Positions 16,854 through 25,151 of a DNA stretch of 64,000 nt are shown here, piece after piece. The DNA comes from Pseudomonas fluorescens (GTDB lineage: Bacteria; Pseudomonadota; Gammaproteobacteria; Pseudomonadales; Pseudomonadaceae). The stretch's first letter is position 1. Each line of letters starts with the position of its first letter. The position numbers and the translations under genes were made by a program. The stretch covers positions 72,746 to 136,745 of the forward strand of contig NZ_CABVHK010000015.1 of NCBI RefSeq assembly GCF_902497785.1, written 5' to 3'. The notes beneath the pieces were generated by a model. It was not told where the DNA came from and did not search any database. It saw only the letters and a program-made list of their open reading frames with translations.

Positions 16854-17147
16854 ATGCCGCGTCCTGCCTGGTCCCTTTTTGCCTACCAACTGATCGAGCC
16901 TGACGAACAGCTGGATCTGTTCGCCTGCCAGGAAGTACGGGTGCATTTGGTGACGCGTCAGCTGGAGCTGGGCGGCTCGGCTGATCGAACCTTGTGTGGC
17001 AGCTTGCTGCCGGCACAACCGCGCTGGTCGAGCGTCGACCGCCGGGTGTTCCAGGACCAGCGCCTGTGCTCGCTGTGCCGGGCGATTCTGGAGTCGCAGA
17101 AGCGCGGGACTTCGCCGATCTGGCCTGAGTTGCGGTTTGAGCTTTGA
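16854..17147 (+). CDS. Conserved small cysteine-containing protein
   Basis: 97 residues starting MPRPAWSLFAYQL, with GGAG 6 nt before the ATG at 16854; a TTG 12 bp earlier is less likely. There are three cysteines, two of them in LCSLCRAIL (CxxC) near the C-terminus and one in RTLCGSLLP, so a structural metal site is possible but unproven. There is no membrane segment. The position between tesA and the L,D-transpeptidase matches the conserved hypothetical PA2855 of P. aeruginosa by gene order. Function unknown. Confidence 0.8.
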   Translation: MPRPAWSLFAYQLIEPDEQLDLFACQEVRVHLVTRQLELGGSADRTLCGSLLPAQPRWSSVDRRVFQDQRLCSLCRAILESQKRGTSPIWPELRFEL

Positions 17148-17222
17148 TGGCTCGGTGTTCCGCCTGTGGGAGATTCCATGTTGCGCCACGATTGGGGATG
17201 TTCAGGTTGTGGGTTGTGGGTC

Positions 17223-18051
17223 GTGTACATATCCATTGCTGCGGTGACGGCTGCTATTGGTTTCGCCCTTACGGCGAGTCACTTTGAAAAGCGCAAAGTA
17301 ACCCAACGCTCTTGCCCCACCACTTGGCACCTCGCTTAGGCTCGGTGTGCCCTCACTCCGGCATTGCTCCGCGGGTCGCCGCGAAGGGCCATCCCTGGCC
17401 CAGCGCGGCTAAACCGGCATCCATGCCGGTTTACCCGCTGCGCAATACCTCCGTTCGGCCAGCGTGGTTAACGGGGCGCTCAGGATCAACATCAAAATCA
17501 AAACCGCGGCGGCCTTCGGGCCGACCTGACGGTTAGTTCGACCAAGTCATCGCAGTTGAACACCAATGCCACGCCCACCAAATTCCCCACTGTGGGAGCG
17601 AGCTTGCTCGCGATGGCGGACTGACATTCAACATTGATGGCGACTGACACTCCGCTATCGCGAGCAAGCTCGCTCCCACAGGGATTTGCATCAGGTCAGA
17701 GGTTGTGCACGCTCAAACCAGCGAAGCGCGCCCGCTTGATGCCACGGTCGGCCCAGAGGCCGCCGAGGTTTTGATGTTGATGTTGATCCTGAGCGCCCCG
17801 TTAAACCACGCTGGCCGAACGCAGGCATTGCGCAGCGGGTAAACCGGCAAGGATGCCGGTTTAGCCGCGCTGGGCCAGGGATGGCCCTTCGCGGCGACCC
17901 GCGGAGCAATGCCGGAGTTGAGGGCACACCGAGCCCAAGCGAGGTGCCGAGTGGTGGGGCAAGAGCGTTTGGTTACTTTGTGCTTTTCAAAGTGACTCGC
18001 CGTAAGGGCGAAACCATTAGCCGCCGTCACCGCAGCAACGGATATGTACAC
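17223..18051. repeat. Large palindromic element with ~300-bp inverted arms
   Basis: The left arm (17223-17526) and right arm (17746-18051) are imperfect inverted copies. For example GTGTACATATCC at 17223 mirrors GGATATGTACAC ending at 18051, and the inner ends GGGCCGACC and GGTCGGCCC also mirror. The 219-bp centre contains a REP pair. No open frame with a ribosome site or family features is seen; frames crossing the arms look accidental. This fills the whole 1-kb gap between the small Cys protein and the L,D-transpeptidase. Similar dispersed repeats are known in P. fluorescens genomes. Confidence 0.85.
17590..17681. repeat. REP pair, family A, inside the palindromic element
   Basis: CTGTGGGAGCGAGCTTGCTC and its inverse sit in the loop of the large inverted repeat. 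Confidence 0.9.
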
Positions 18052-18156
18052 CTAAAAACCCAGCCGAAAAAGCGCTCTATCGGCGCGTCTCCCCGAATCC
18101 CGAACCGCCAGTGTACAATCGCGTTCTTATACCTAGTCGATCATAGGATTTTCCGG

Positions 18157-19128
18157 ATGTTGCCGCGCTTTCCTGCCGTCACCCGCTGCCTGACCCTTGC
18201 CGCCCTGTGTGTGGCAGGCCCCGTAGCAGCATTGGAGTTGCCCCTGCCACCGCCCGGTGAAGACATCGTCGGCCAGGTGCAAGTGATCAAGGCCAAATAC
18301 GAAGACACCTTCGCTGACCTTGGTACCACCTACGACCTGGGCTATTCGGAAATGGTCGCGGCCAACCCCGGCGTCGATCCATGGTTGCCGGGCGCCGGTA
18401 CCGAGATCGTCCTGCCGACGCGCTTCATCCTGCCGCCGGGCCCACGCGAAGGCATCGTGATCAACCTGGCTGAATACCGTCTCTATTACTTCCCGAAAGG
18501 CCGGGACGTGGTTTACACCTTCCCGCTGGGAATCGGTCGTGAAGGCTGGGGCTCGCCGATTGCCCACACCAGCATCATTGCGAAAACGCCGAACCCGACC
18601 TGGACCCCTCCAGCGTCGATCAAGGCCGAACACTTGGCGGATGGCGATCCGCTGCCGAACGTCGTCCCGGCCGGCCCGGACAACCCGCTGGGGCCATTCA
18701 AGTTCACCCTGGGCACACCGGGCTACCTGATCCACGGTTCAAACAAGAAGTTCGGCATCGGCATGCGCACCAGCCACGGTTGCTTCCGCATGTTTAACAA
18801 CAACGTGCTGGAAATGGCCGGGATGGTGCCGGTGGGTACATCGGTGCGCATCCTCAGCGACCCTTACAAATTTGGCGTGAGTGCCGGCAAGGTCTACCTG
18901 GAAGCGCATACACCGCTGGACGACAAGGGCAACCCGTCGGTGGTCGACAAGCACACTGCGGTGATCAACGCGATGCTCAAGCGTGAAGACATCACCAATA
19001 ACCTGCGCATGAACTGGGACGTGGTGCGTGATGTAGTGGCCGCGGAAGACGGACTGCCGGTGGAAATCGGCGTGCCGGGTACGGATGCACCGATGGTATC
19101 GAGTGCGCCGATCGACCCACTCCAGTAA
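18157..19128 (+). CDS. L,D-transpeptidase, YkuD domain with LysM-like N-terminus
   Basis: 323 residues from the ATG at 18157. A signal peptide ends around residue 25 (AGPVAALE). A LysM-like peptidoglycan-binding stretch runs about 38-90 (VQVIKAKYEDTFADLGTTYDLGYSE), then the YkuD catalytic domain about 98-240, with His193 and the active-site block SHGCFRM containing Cys209. Such enzymes form 3-3 crosslinks or attach lipoproteins to peptidoglycan in the periplasm. The next gene, oprI, encodes a Braun-type lipoprotein, so attachment of OprI is a plausible role (inference). The order matches PA2854-PA2853. Confidence 0.93.
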   Translation: MLPRFPAVTRCLTLAALCVAGPVAALELPLPPPGEDIVGQVQVIKAKYEDTFADLGTTYDLGYSEMVAANPGVDPWLPGAGTEIVLPTRFILPPGPREGIVINLAEYRLYYFPKGRDVVYTFPLGIGREGWGSPIAHTSIIAKTPNPTWTPPASIKAEHLADGDPLPNVVPAGPDNPLGPFKFTLGTPGYLIHGSNKKFGIGMRTSHGCFRMFNNNVLEMAGMVPVGTSVRILSDPYKFGVSAGKVYLEAHTPLDDKGNPSVVDKHTAVINAMLKREDITNNLRMNWDVVRDVVAAEDGLPVEIGVPGTDAPMVSSAPIDPLQ

Positions 19129-19140
19129 GACGTGCACAGA

Positions 19141-19174
19141 ACCCGCCGATGCAGGCTGCATCGGCGGGTTTTTT
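19141..19174 (+). terminator. Terminator after the L,D-transpeptidase
   Basis: ACCCGCCGATGCA stem pairing with TGCATCGGCGGGT, followed by six T. Confidence 0.92.
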
Positions 19175-19200
19175 ATGGCCTGGACAAAAAACCGGGCCAT

Positions 19201-19230
19201 AAAAAAGCCGACCCAAAAATGGGTCGGCTT
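19201..19230 (-). terminator. Terminator after oprI
   Basis: Minus strand AAGCCGACCC / GGGTCGGCTT stem with an A-rich loop and a following T run. Confidence 0.92.
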
Positions 19231-19251
19231 GATAATAATCCCGAAGGACTA

Positions 19252-19503
19252 TTACTTGCGGCTAGCTTTTTCCAGCATGCGCAGAGCACGCTCGTTAGCT
19301 TCGTCAGCAGTCTGTTGTGCTTTTTGAGCAGCAGCCAGAGCTTCATCAGCTTTACGGTAAGCTTCGTCTGCACGAGCCTGGGAGCGAGCAGCTGCGTCTT
19401 CAGTAGCGGTCAGACGTGCTTCGGTTTCTTTCGATGCGCTGCTGCAACCGGTAGCCAGAACTGCGGCCAGAGCCAGAGCAGAGAATTTCAGAACGTTGTT
19501 CAT
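19252..19503 (-). CDS. oprI: Major outer-membrane lipoprotein OprI
   Basis: 83 residues. Signal peptide with lipobox LATGC, so Cys20 is the acylated N-terminus. The mature part is an Ala/Glu-rich heptad helix (residues about 25-80) with a C-terminal Lys, matching OprI of Pseudomonas, the analogue of Braun's lipoprotein. It is among the most abundant proteins of the cell and links outer membrane to peptidoglycan. The long AT-rich upstream region (19504-19680) probably holds a strong promoter. The preferred codons (AAG, GCT, GAA) fit high expression. Confidence 0.97.
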   Translation of the reverse strand: MNNVLKFSALALAAVLATGCSSASKETEARLTATEDAAARSQARADEAYRKADEALAAAQKAQQTADEANERALRMLEKASRK

Positions 19504-20141
19504 CGTGTTCCCCTTCAAGGACTTTCTATTAAGTAGCTGTCTCCTCAGAGTGAGGAAATAGCCGGCGTACATACTACCCATTACTTGTCGTAAGTAAACT
19601 GACGTACAGCAAGAAGCAAAAAAAATTGTAGGCGTTGATTCTTTTTCGAGCAACTTTTACTTGCGCTGATTAAAAAATATCCAGCTGCAAGGCCCGAGCT
19701 GAGCGAGTTGGCACGAAAAAGTTCCCGCAAGCCAGCACTGTTTTCCAGTCTCGACTAAAGTCTGTGTATATGGATTCGTCTACACTTTTGTTCGGGATTT
19801 GCGCAGCAGCTCTCAACTCTTTCTCCTAGTTGAGGTGACTTAAAAGAGAGACGCTCGTCTTAAGTCTCAACATCCGGCAATGTTCAGGCTATCGACCCGC
19901 ACAGCTATTCGGTCGAGCCGTCCCTGCGAAACCCGGAGCAGCACCCGCCCAACCTTGCGTGATGACGAGCGTACCTTGAGCATTTCTGCCAATGGTGCCT
20001 ACTATTTATACGTGCTCGGTTGCGCGAGATCGGTGCAGCTCTTCTCGGTGTCCATTCAGGCACGGGGTGGCGTAGATGTTCCTTCGCCGGAAAAACATCG
20101 GTAAGGTAGGGGTCAGAATTCAAGACCCGCGAGGAGTTGTG
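19504..20141. other. Intergenic region between oprI and the acetyltransferase
   Basis: 638 bp without a supported gene. The oprI-proximal 180 bp are AT-rich and should carry its promoter on the minus strand. Further right are two small inverted repeats: CTCAACT/AGTTGAG (19812-19834) and ACTTAA/TTAAGT (19838-19865). Their role is unknown; a small RNA or leader of the acetyltransferase gene is possible but unsupported. Confidence 0.4.
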
Positions 20142-20429
20142 ATGAGCGAGGCGTTGTCCATCAACCATGACCAGGCAGGTCATCAGTTCGAGACCAATGT
20201 GGACGGTCATCGTGCCTACCTGACCTATATGGATCTGGGGAAACAGACTCTGGATATCTACCGCACCTTCGTGCCCAATGCACTGCGGGGTCGCGGTATT
20301 GCAGCAGCCTTGACCGAGAAGGCGCTGGAGTACGCTGAGGAAATGGGATACACCGTCATTCCGTCGTGTTCCTACGTGGAGCGCTACATGGAGCGCCACC
20401 AGCGGCATGCGGCCAAGCTGAGTCAGTAA
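20142..20429 (+). CDS. GNAT-family N-acetyltransferase, YjdJ type
   Basis: 95 residues from the ATG at 20142 with GAGGAG just upstream; a longer frame exists but lacks a ribosome site. It contains the acetyl-CoA-binding V(P)xxLRGRGIAAALTEKALEYA segment and VIPSCSYVERYMERH, the C-terminal signature of the small GCN5-related group with the yjdJ-like fold. The substrate is unknown. Confidence 0.9.
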   Translation: MSEALSINHDQAGHQFETNVDGHRAYLTYMDLGKQTLDIYRTFVPNALRGRGIAAALTEKALEYAEEMGYTVIPSCSYVERYMERHQRHAAKLSQ

Positions 20430-20440
20430 AACGTACACAT

Positions 20441-20473
20441 AAAAAAACGCCGGGTTAAGCCCGGCGTTTTTTT
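20441..20473. terminator. Bidirectional terminator
   Basis: AAAAAAACGCCGGG / CCCGGCGTTTTTTT, between the convergent acetyltransferase and DAHP synthase genes. Confidence 0.93.
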
Positions 20474-20491
20474 GTGCGCGAAAAACGCTGA

Positions 20492-21568
20492 TCAGGTGCG
20501 ATCGCGTTTCGGCAGCACGTCCTTGAGCTTGGCATGCATGCTGCGCAAGGTCGTCTCGGTAGCAGACCAGTCGATGCAGGCATCGGTGATCGACACGCCG
20601 TATTGCAAGTCGGCGAGGTCTTTCGGGATGGCCTGGCAACCCCAGTTCAGGTGACTTTCGACCATCAGGCCGATGATCGACTGGTTGCCTTCGAGGATCT
20701 GGTTGGCGACGTTCTCCATCACCAGCGGTTGCAGGGCCGGATCCTTGTTGGAGTTGGCGTGGCTGCAATCGACCATGATGTTCGGTTTGATCTTCGCCTT
20801 GTTCAGCGCTTGTTCGCACAGGGCGACGCTCACCGAGTCGTAGTTCGGCTTGCCATTGCCGCCGCGCAAGACCACGTGACCGTAGGCATTGCCCTTGGTG
20901 GTGACGATCGACACGCCGCCTTCCTGGTTGATACCGAGGAAACGATGCGGGCTGGAAACGGATTGCAGGGCGTTGATCGCGACGGTCAGGCCGCCGTCAG
21001 TGCCGTTCTTGAAGCCGACCGCCGAGGACAGGCCGGACGCCATTTCACGGTGGGTCTGGGATTCGGTGGTGCGCGCGCCGATGGCCGACCAGCTGATCAG
21101 GTCCTGCAAATACTGCGGAGAGATCGGGTCGAGGGCTTCGGTTGCAGTCGGCAGGCCCATTTCGGCCAGGTCCAGCAGCAACTTGCGACCGATGTGCAGA
21201 CCGTCCTGAATCTTGAACGAGTCGTCCAGGTACGGATCGTTGATCAAGCCTTTCCAGCCGACGGTGGTACGCGGCTTCTCGAAATACACGCGCATGACCA
21301 GATACAAGGTATCGGACACTTCCGCAGCCAGTGCCTTCAGGCGGTCGGCGTATTCGTGGGCGGCCTTGATGTCGTGGATCGAGCACGGCCCGATGACGAC
21401 GAACAGGCGGTGGTCGGTGCCATCCAGAATGTTACGAATGACTTCGCGGCCCTTGGTGACGGTGCGCAGGGCCGCGTCGCTCAGAGGAATATCGCGCTTG
21501 AGCTGGTCAGGAGTGATCAGCGTCTCGTTGGAGGCGACGTTTAGGTCGTTGATCGGTAAATCAGCCAT
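20492..21568 (-). CDS. aroF: Class I 3-deoxy-7-phosphoheptulonate (DAHP) synthase
   Basis: 358 residues. It condenses phosphoenolpyruvate and erythrose 4-phosphate, the first step of the shikimate pathway. Class I hallmarks are VVIGPCSIHD, MRVYFEKPRTTVGWKGLIND, SWSAIGARTTESQTHREMASG, GFKNGTDG, and IMVDCSHANSNKD with metal and substrate ligands. Over its length it is closest in memory to the tyrosine-sensitive AroF of enterobacteria; feedback specificity is not proven. A second, class II DAHP synthase lies 14 kb away. Confidence 0.93.
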   Translation of the reverse strand: MADLPINDLNVASNETLITPDQLKRDIPLSDAALRTVTKGREVIRNILDGTDHRLFVVIGPCSIHDIKAAHEYADRLKALAAEVSDTLYLVMRVYFEKPRTTVGWKGLINDPYLDDSFKIQDGLHIGRKLLLDLAEMGLPTATEALDPISPQYLQDLISWSAIGARTTESQTHREMASGLSSAVGFKNGTDGGLTVAINALQSVSSPHRFLGINQEGGVSIVTTKGNAYGHVVLRGGNGKPNYDSVSVALCEQALNKAKIKPNIMVDCSHANSNKDPALQPLVMENVANQILEGNQSIIGLMVESHLNWGCQAIPKDLADLQYGVSITDACIDWSATETTLRSMHAKLKDVLPKRDRT

Positions 21569-21730
21569 CGTTTACTCGTCAGGTCACGGGTGCCGGCCGC
21601 CAGCGAACCCGCGCGGCGGAGCACAGCAAATTAAGCGCGTCGGGGAGCGGAACCTTAGCGCGTTACACCGTGGCTCGACAATGGGCAGACACCGGTTTAA
21701 GGGCCATTTGCAACTAATAGATAACGTCGC

Positions 21731-22207
21731 CTAGTCCAGCACAGCCTGGGCAAAGGCCTTGCGAACCGTGTCATGAGAGAACTCGTCGGCGTGCTGTTGC
21801 ACCCATTCCAGGGCCAATGCCTGGCTTTCCTGCAAATCATCATGAGCGTCGTGCAAGCGACAGTAACGGTCGATCTGACACACCTGTTCACCCATTCGGG
21901 CGCTGAACATCATTTGCTCATCGACAAAAGCAATGCCCACCAGATAGCCGCGTTTGCGCCGCAGGCACCAGGCCACGTAGCCCAGATAGCGCAGGTCGGG
22001 GTTCAAGGTCGGCATGCGCACTTCCAGCGCCGTACCGTGGCGCCAGGCGCGGTGGTAATTGCAAGCCATGCCCCCGAGGCTGATAGTGTGCAGCTGTTGC
22101 CGTGAAATACACTCAGGTTTGAGCAACGTTAATTCGACGGGCACATCGTCAGGATGAGGAATAAAGCGTCCCATGAGCACGGACTCCATGTGTCGGCCAT
22201 CTGACAT
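21731..22207 (-). CDS. PilZ-domain protein
   Basis: 158 residues starting MSDGRHMESVLMGRFIPHPD, chosen for GGGGA 5 nt upstream. The segment RFIPHPDDVPVELTLL...LHTISLGGMACNY resembles a PilZ domain, but the usual RxxxR motif is incomplete and the (D/N)xSxxG motif reads TISLGG, so c-di-GMP binding is uncertain. Its start overlaps the divergent thioredoxin-like gene. Confidence 0.78.
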   Translation of the reverse strand: MSDGRHMESVLMGRFIPHPDDVPVELTLLKPECISRQQLHTISLGGMACNYHRAWRHGTALEVRMPTLNPDLRYLGYVAWCLRRKRGYLVGIAFVDEQMMFSARMGEQVCQIDRYCRLHDAHDDLQESQALALEWVQQHADEFSHDTVRKAFAQAVLD

Positions 22208-22559
22208 TGTTTTCCCCAGTATAGTGGTCGAAATACAACTGACCGATTTCGACGCCGACCAACGGTTGCTGGCGATGAGCGGGGTGTCGCTGGTTGTTTT
22301 CACCAGCGTCGGCTGCTCCGGTTGCCGGTTTGCCCGAGAACAATTGCCCAGGCTCGATCTGCCAGTCGATCGCCTGTGCTGGATCGACGCCGGGGACAAT
22401 GGCGGTGTGGTCGAGCGCTATCAGGTGTTTCATTTGCCGGCGCTGTTTGTGGTGCGCGACGGTGAATTTTTCGGCCCAATACACTCCCGCCTGACCGGCC
22501 CCGAGCTGAATCGAGCCGTTGAACAGGCGTTGACGAGAACAGCAGAGGAGTTGCCATGA
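22173..22559 (+). CDS. Thioredoxin-family protein
   Basis: 128 residues. The thioredoxin-type active site is CSGC in FTSVGCSGCRFAREQL (about residues 42-57), followed by PALFVVRDGEFFG, where the conserved cis-proline precedes a strand. There is no signal peptide, so it should be a cytoplasmic thiol-disulfide protein. The start is uncertain: ATG 22173 has GAGG rather far upstream and ATG 22188 is an alternative. Either overlaps the 5' end of the divergent PilZ gene. The stop overlaps the next ATG by 4 bp (ATGA). Confidence 0.85.
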   Translation: MSTDSMCRPSDIVFPSIVVEIQLTDFDADQRLLAMSGVSLVVFTSVGCSGCRFAREQLPRLDLPVDRLCWIDAGDNGGVVERYQVFHLPALFVVRDGEFFGPIHSRLTGPELNRAVEQALTRTAEELP

Positions 22560-23512
22560 CGGCTGCAATCACCAAACCGACCATCGGTATTATCGGAACC
22601 GGGGCGATCGGCGGGTTCTACGGGGTCATGCTGGCGCGGGCCGGTTTCGATGTGCACTTTCTGTTGCGCAGCGAATTTTCAGCGGTCGCCGAGCGCGGAC
22701 TGCACATCGACAGCGCACCGCATGGCACGCTGACGTTGAACCCGGTGCAGGCTTACTCGTGCGCCGAGGACATGCCGCCCTGCGACTGGCTGCTGGTTGG
22801 CGCGAAGACCACCAGCAACGCCGATCTGGCGCCGGCGATCATGAAAGCCGCGGCGCCGAATGGCAAAGTATTGCTGCTGCAGAATGGCCTGGACGTCGAA
22901 GACAGCCTGCGCACACTGCTCCCCGATTCGCTGCATATTCTTGGCGGCCTGTGCCTGATCTGCGTCCATCGCACCGGGCCGGGCGCGATCACCCATCAAG
23001 CCCTTGGCGCGGTGAATATCGGCTACCACAGCGGGCCGACTGCCGATGATCCGGCGCGCATGGCGATCGTCGAGGAGGGCGCCGGGTTGTTCCGCAGCGC
23101 CGGCATCGACTCTCAGGCCATGCCGAACCTGCATCAGGCACGCTGGCAAAAACTGGTCTGGAACATTCCTTATAACGGCCTCTCGGTACTGCTCGGGGCG
23201 GGCACGGCGCCGTTGATGGCCGATGCCGACAGTCGGGAACTGATCAAGGCGTTGATGGCCGAAGTGGTTCAGGGCGCGAAGGCCTGCGGTCACGACATGC
23301 CCGCCGGGTATGCCGATTTCCTGTTCACGATGACCGAGAAAATGCCGGACTACTGGCCGAGCATGTACCACGATTTTCTGCACAAGCGACCGCTGGAACT
23401 GGCGGCGATTTATGCCCGGCCACTGGCAGCGGCCAAGGCCGTCGGCTGCGAATTGCCGCGAATCGAGGCGCTGTACCGCAGTTTGAGTTTTATCGATCGA
23501 CGTAACACTTGA
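22556..23512 (+). CDS. Putative 2-dehydropantoate 2-reductase
   Basis: 318 residues. N-terminal NADP-binding Rossmann motif GIIGTGAIGGFYGVMLARAG (about residues 10-29), VGAKTTSNADL, and the C-terminal ApbA domain with the catalytic lysine in ARWQKLVWNIPYNG and a downstream ... LAAIYARPLAAAKAVG block. PanE reduces ketopantoate to pantoate in coenzyme A synthesis, but genomes carry several paralogues, so the true substrate is open. Translationally coupled to the thioredoxin-like gene. Confidence 0.88.
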   Translation: MTAAITKPTIGIIGTGAIGGFYGVMLARAGFDVHFLLRSEFSAVAERGLHIDSAPHGTLTLNPVQAYSCAEDMPPCDWLLVGAKTTSNADLAPAIMKAAAPNGKVLLLQNGLDVEDSLRTLLPDSLHILGGLCLICVHRTGPGAITHQALGAVNIGYHSGPTADDPARMAIVEEGAGLFRSAGIDSQAMPNLHQARWQKLVWNIPYNGLSVLLGAGTAPLMADADSRELIKALMAEVVQGAKACGHDMPAGYADFLFTMTEKMPDYWPSMYHDFLHKRPLELAAIYARPLAAAKAVGCELPRIEALYRSLSFIDRRNT

Positions 23513-23536
23513 GTCGATCAACCGAGGGGGAAGGGC

Positions 23537-24442
23537 ATGGCAAAGACGATTGACGACAAACTGGTCCTGGCGATTTCTTCGCGCGCGCTGTTCGACCTGA
23601 GCGAAAGCCACAAGATTTACCTGTCGAGCGGTGTCGAGGCTTATCGGCAGTATCAGATCGAGCACGAAGACGAAATCCTCGAGCCCGGCGACGCATTCCC
23701 GTTGGTGGAAAAACTCCTGGCCCTGAACGCCAGCCTCGGCCGTGCCAGGGTCGAGGTGATTCTGGTGTCGCGTAACAGCGCCGACACCGGCTTGCGCGTA
23801 TTCAACTCGATTCACCATTACGGATTGGCGATCTCCCGCGCGGCGTTTGTCGGTGGACGCAGTCCTTATCCTTACCTCAAAGCCTTTGGTTGCGACCTGT
23901 TTCTGTCGACCCACGCCGAAGACGTACGCAGTGCACTGGATGCCGGGTTCGCCGCGGCGACCATTCTGTCGGGCGGTGCCAGCCGTGCCGCGAGCGATGA
24001 ATTGCGCATTGCCTTCGACGGCGACGCGGTGCTGTTTTCCGACGAATCGGAGCGGGTTTACCAGTCCGGCGGTCTTGAAGCGTTTCAGGCCAGCGAGCGC
24101 GAAAGTGCGCGTGAGCCGTTGCGCGGCGGACCGTTCAAAGGCTTTCTCGCGGCGCTCAATCTGCTGCAGCGCGAGTTCCCGGAGGACGCCTGTCCGATCC
24201 GCACCGCACTGGTGACAGCACGTTCCGCGCCGGCTCATGAACGGGTGATCCGCACCTTGCGCGAGTGGGACATCCGTCTCGATGAATCGCTGTTCCTCGG
24301 TGGCCTGACCAAATCCGCGTTCCTCGAAGCCTTTGCCGCCGACGTGTTTTTCGATGACCAGGCCGGTCATTGCGAGCTGGCCCGCGAGGTGGTCGCTACC
24401 GGCCATGTGCCCCACGGCATAAGCAACGAGCAAAAGGTTTAA
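23537..24442 (+). CDS. Cytosolic 5'-nucleotidase family protein
   Basis: 301 residues of the bacterial 5-nucleotidase family. Features are LVLAISSRALFDL at the N-terminus (where the family has a DxD-like acidic pair replaced), VEVILVSRNSADTGLRVFNSI, LFLSTHAEDV, IAFDGDAVLFSDESERVY (an acidic FDGDAVLFSD motif) and VFFDDQAGHC. It is expected to dephosphorylate nucleoside 5'-monophosphates. The gene begins 24 bp after the reductase with GAGGGGG upstream. Confidence 0.87.
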   Translation: MAKTIDDKLVLAISSRALFDLSESHKIYLSSGVEAYRQYQIEHEDEILEPGDAFPLVEKLLALNASLGRARVEVILVSRNSADTGLRVFNSIHHYGLAISRAAFVGGRSPYPYLKAFGCDLFLSTHAEDVRSALDAGFAAATILSGGASRAASDELRIAFDGDAVLFSDESERVYQSGGLEAFQASERESAREPLRGGPFKGFLAALNLLQREFPEDACPIRTALVTARSAPAHERVIRTLREWDIRLDESLFLGGLTKSAFLEAFAADVFFDDQAGHCELAREVVATGHVPHGISNEQKV

Positions 24443-24534
24443 GCCCGCGGTTCAACGCGTTACGCGGGACGTCGTACTCGCCAAGGCACTGCTAAGCTGA
24501 ATCAATCTCCGCCATGTTGGCACGAGGAGGTCAT

Positions 24535-25038
24535 ATGATTCGTTCGATGCTGTATGCAACTGACCTCGGCCTGTACGCCCCTTTGGTGATGCAGCATGCC
24601 TTGGCGCTGGCGCGAACATTCAATGCCGATCTGTACGTGGTGCATGCAGTTGAACCCATGGGGCTGTTCGCCGAATCGGTGCTTCAGAGCTACCTTGACG
24701 AGCAGGCGTTGAATGAGTTTCACAGTCAGGGGCTGAACACGGTCATCGCGAATATCGAGCAGCGCGTGCTCGACAGTTTTCGGGAAGAACTGGGGGAGGA
24801 GGGCGAGCAGGACCTGGAACGGATTCAGGCCGTGCGGGTGCTTCAGGGCGATCCGTCACAGGTGATTCTCGACCAGGCACAGAAACTCTCCGTGGATTTG
24901 TTGATCGTAGGAAGTCACAGCCATGGTGCTGGCGCGGAAACGCCTCTGGGCAGAACCGCAGCGCGGGTATTGCAGTTGTCTCGGGTGCCGGTTTATCTGG
25001 TGCCGCTGGTAGAGCGTCGCCGTCACGGGGATCGCTAG
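24535..25038 (+). CDS. Universal stress protein
   Basis: 167 residues from the ATG at 24535, with GAGGAGG at ideal spacing. UspA fold: MIRSMLYATDLG at the start and the ATP-binding signature VGSHSHGAGAETPLGRTAARVLQLSRVPVYLVP (G-x2-G-x9-G-S/T like) at the end. Role in stress survival by family knowledge only. Confidence 0.9.
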   Translation: MIRSMLYATDLGLYAPLVMQHALALARTFNADLYVVHAVEPMGLFAESVLQSYLDEQALNEFHSQGLNTVIANIEQRVLDSFREELGEEGEQDLERIQAVRVLQGDPSQVILDQAQKLSVDLLIVGSHSHGAGAETPLGRTAARVLQLSRVPVYLVPLVERRRHGDR

Positions 25039-25151
25039 CGCGGCAGTGGTGGCAGTTTGATAAAAAAGTTCTAGATTTATTCTTCAAACCATTAATATAG
25101 TTATATACCGTCGCTGATGCCCGTGGCGTCTACCTGCTTTGAGGGATACAT

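Noticed and set aside
17312..18051. Open frames across the large palindromic element
   Set aside because: They arise from repeated sequence read in several frames, similar in both arms, without ribosome sites. Spurious proteins are often annotated in such repeats.
22679..24433. 584-codon frame antisense to the PanE-like and nucleotidase genes
   Set aside because: Both sense genes have family motifs; the antisense frame crosses the intergenic gap between them and shows no domain.
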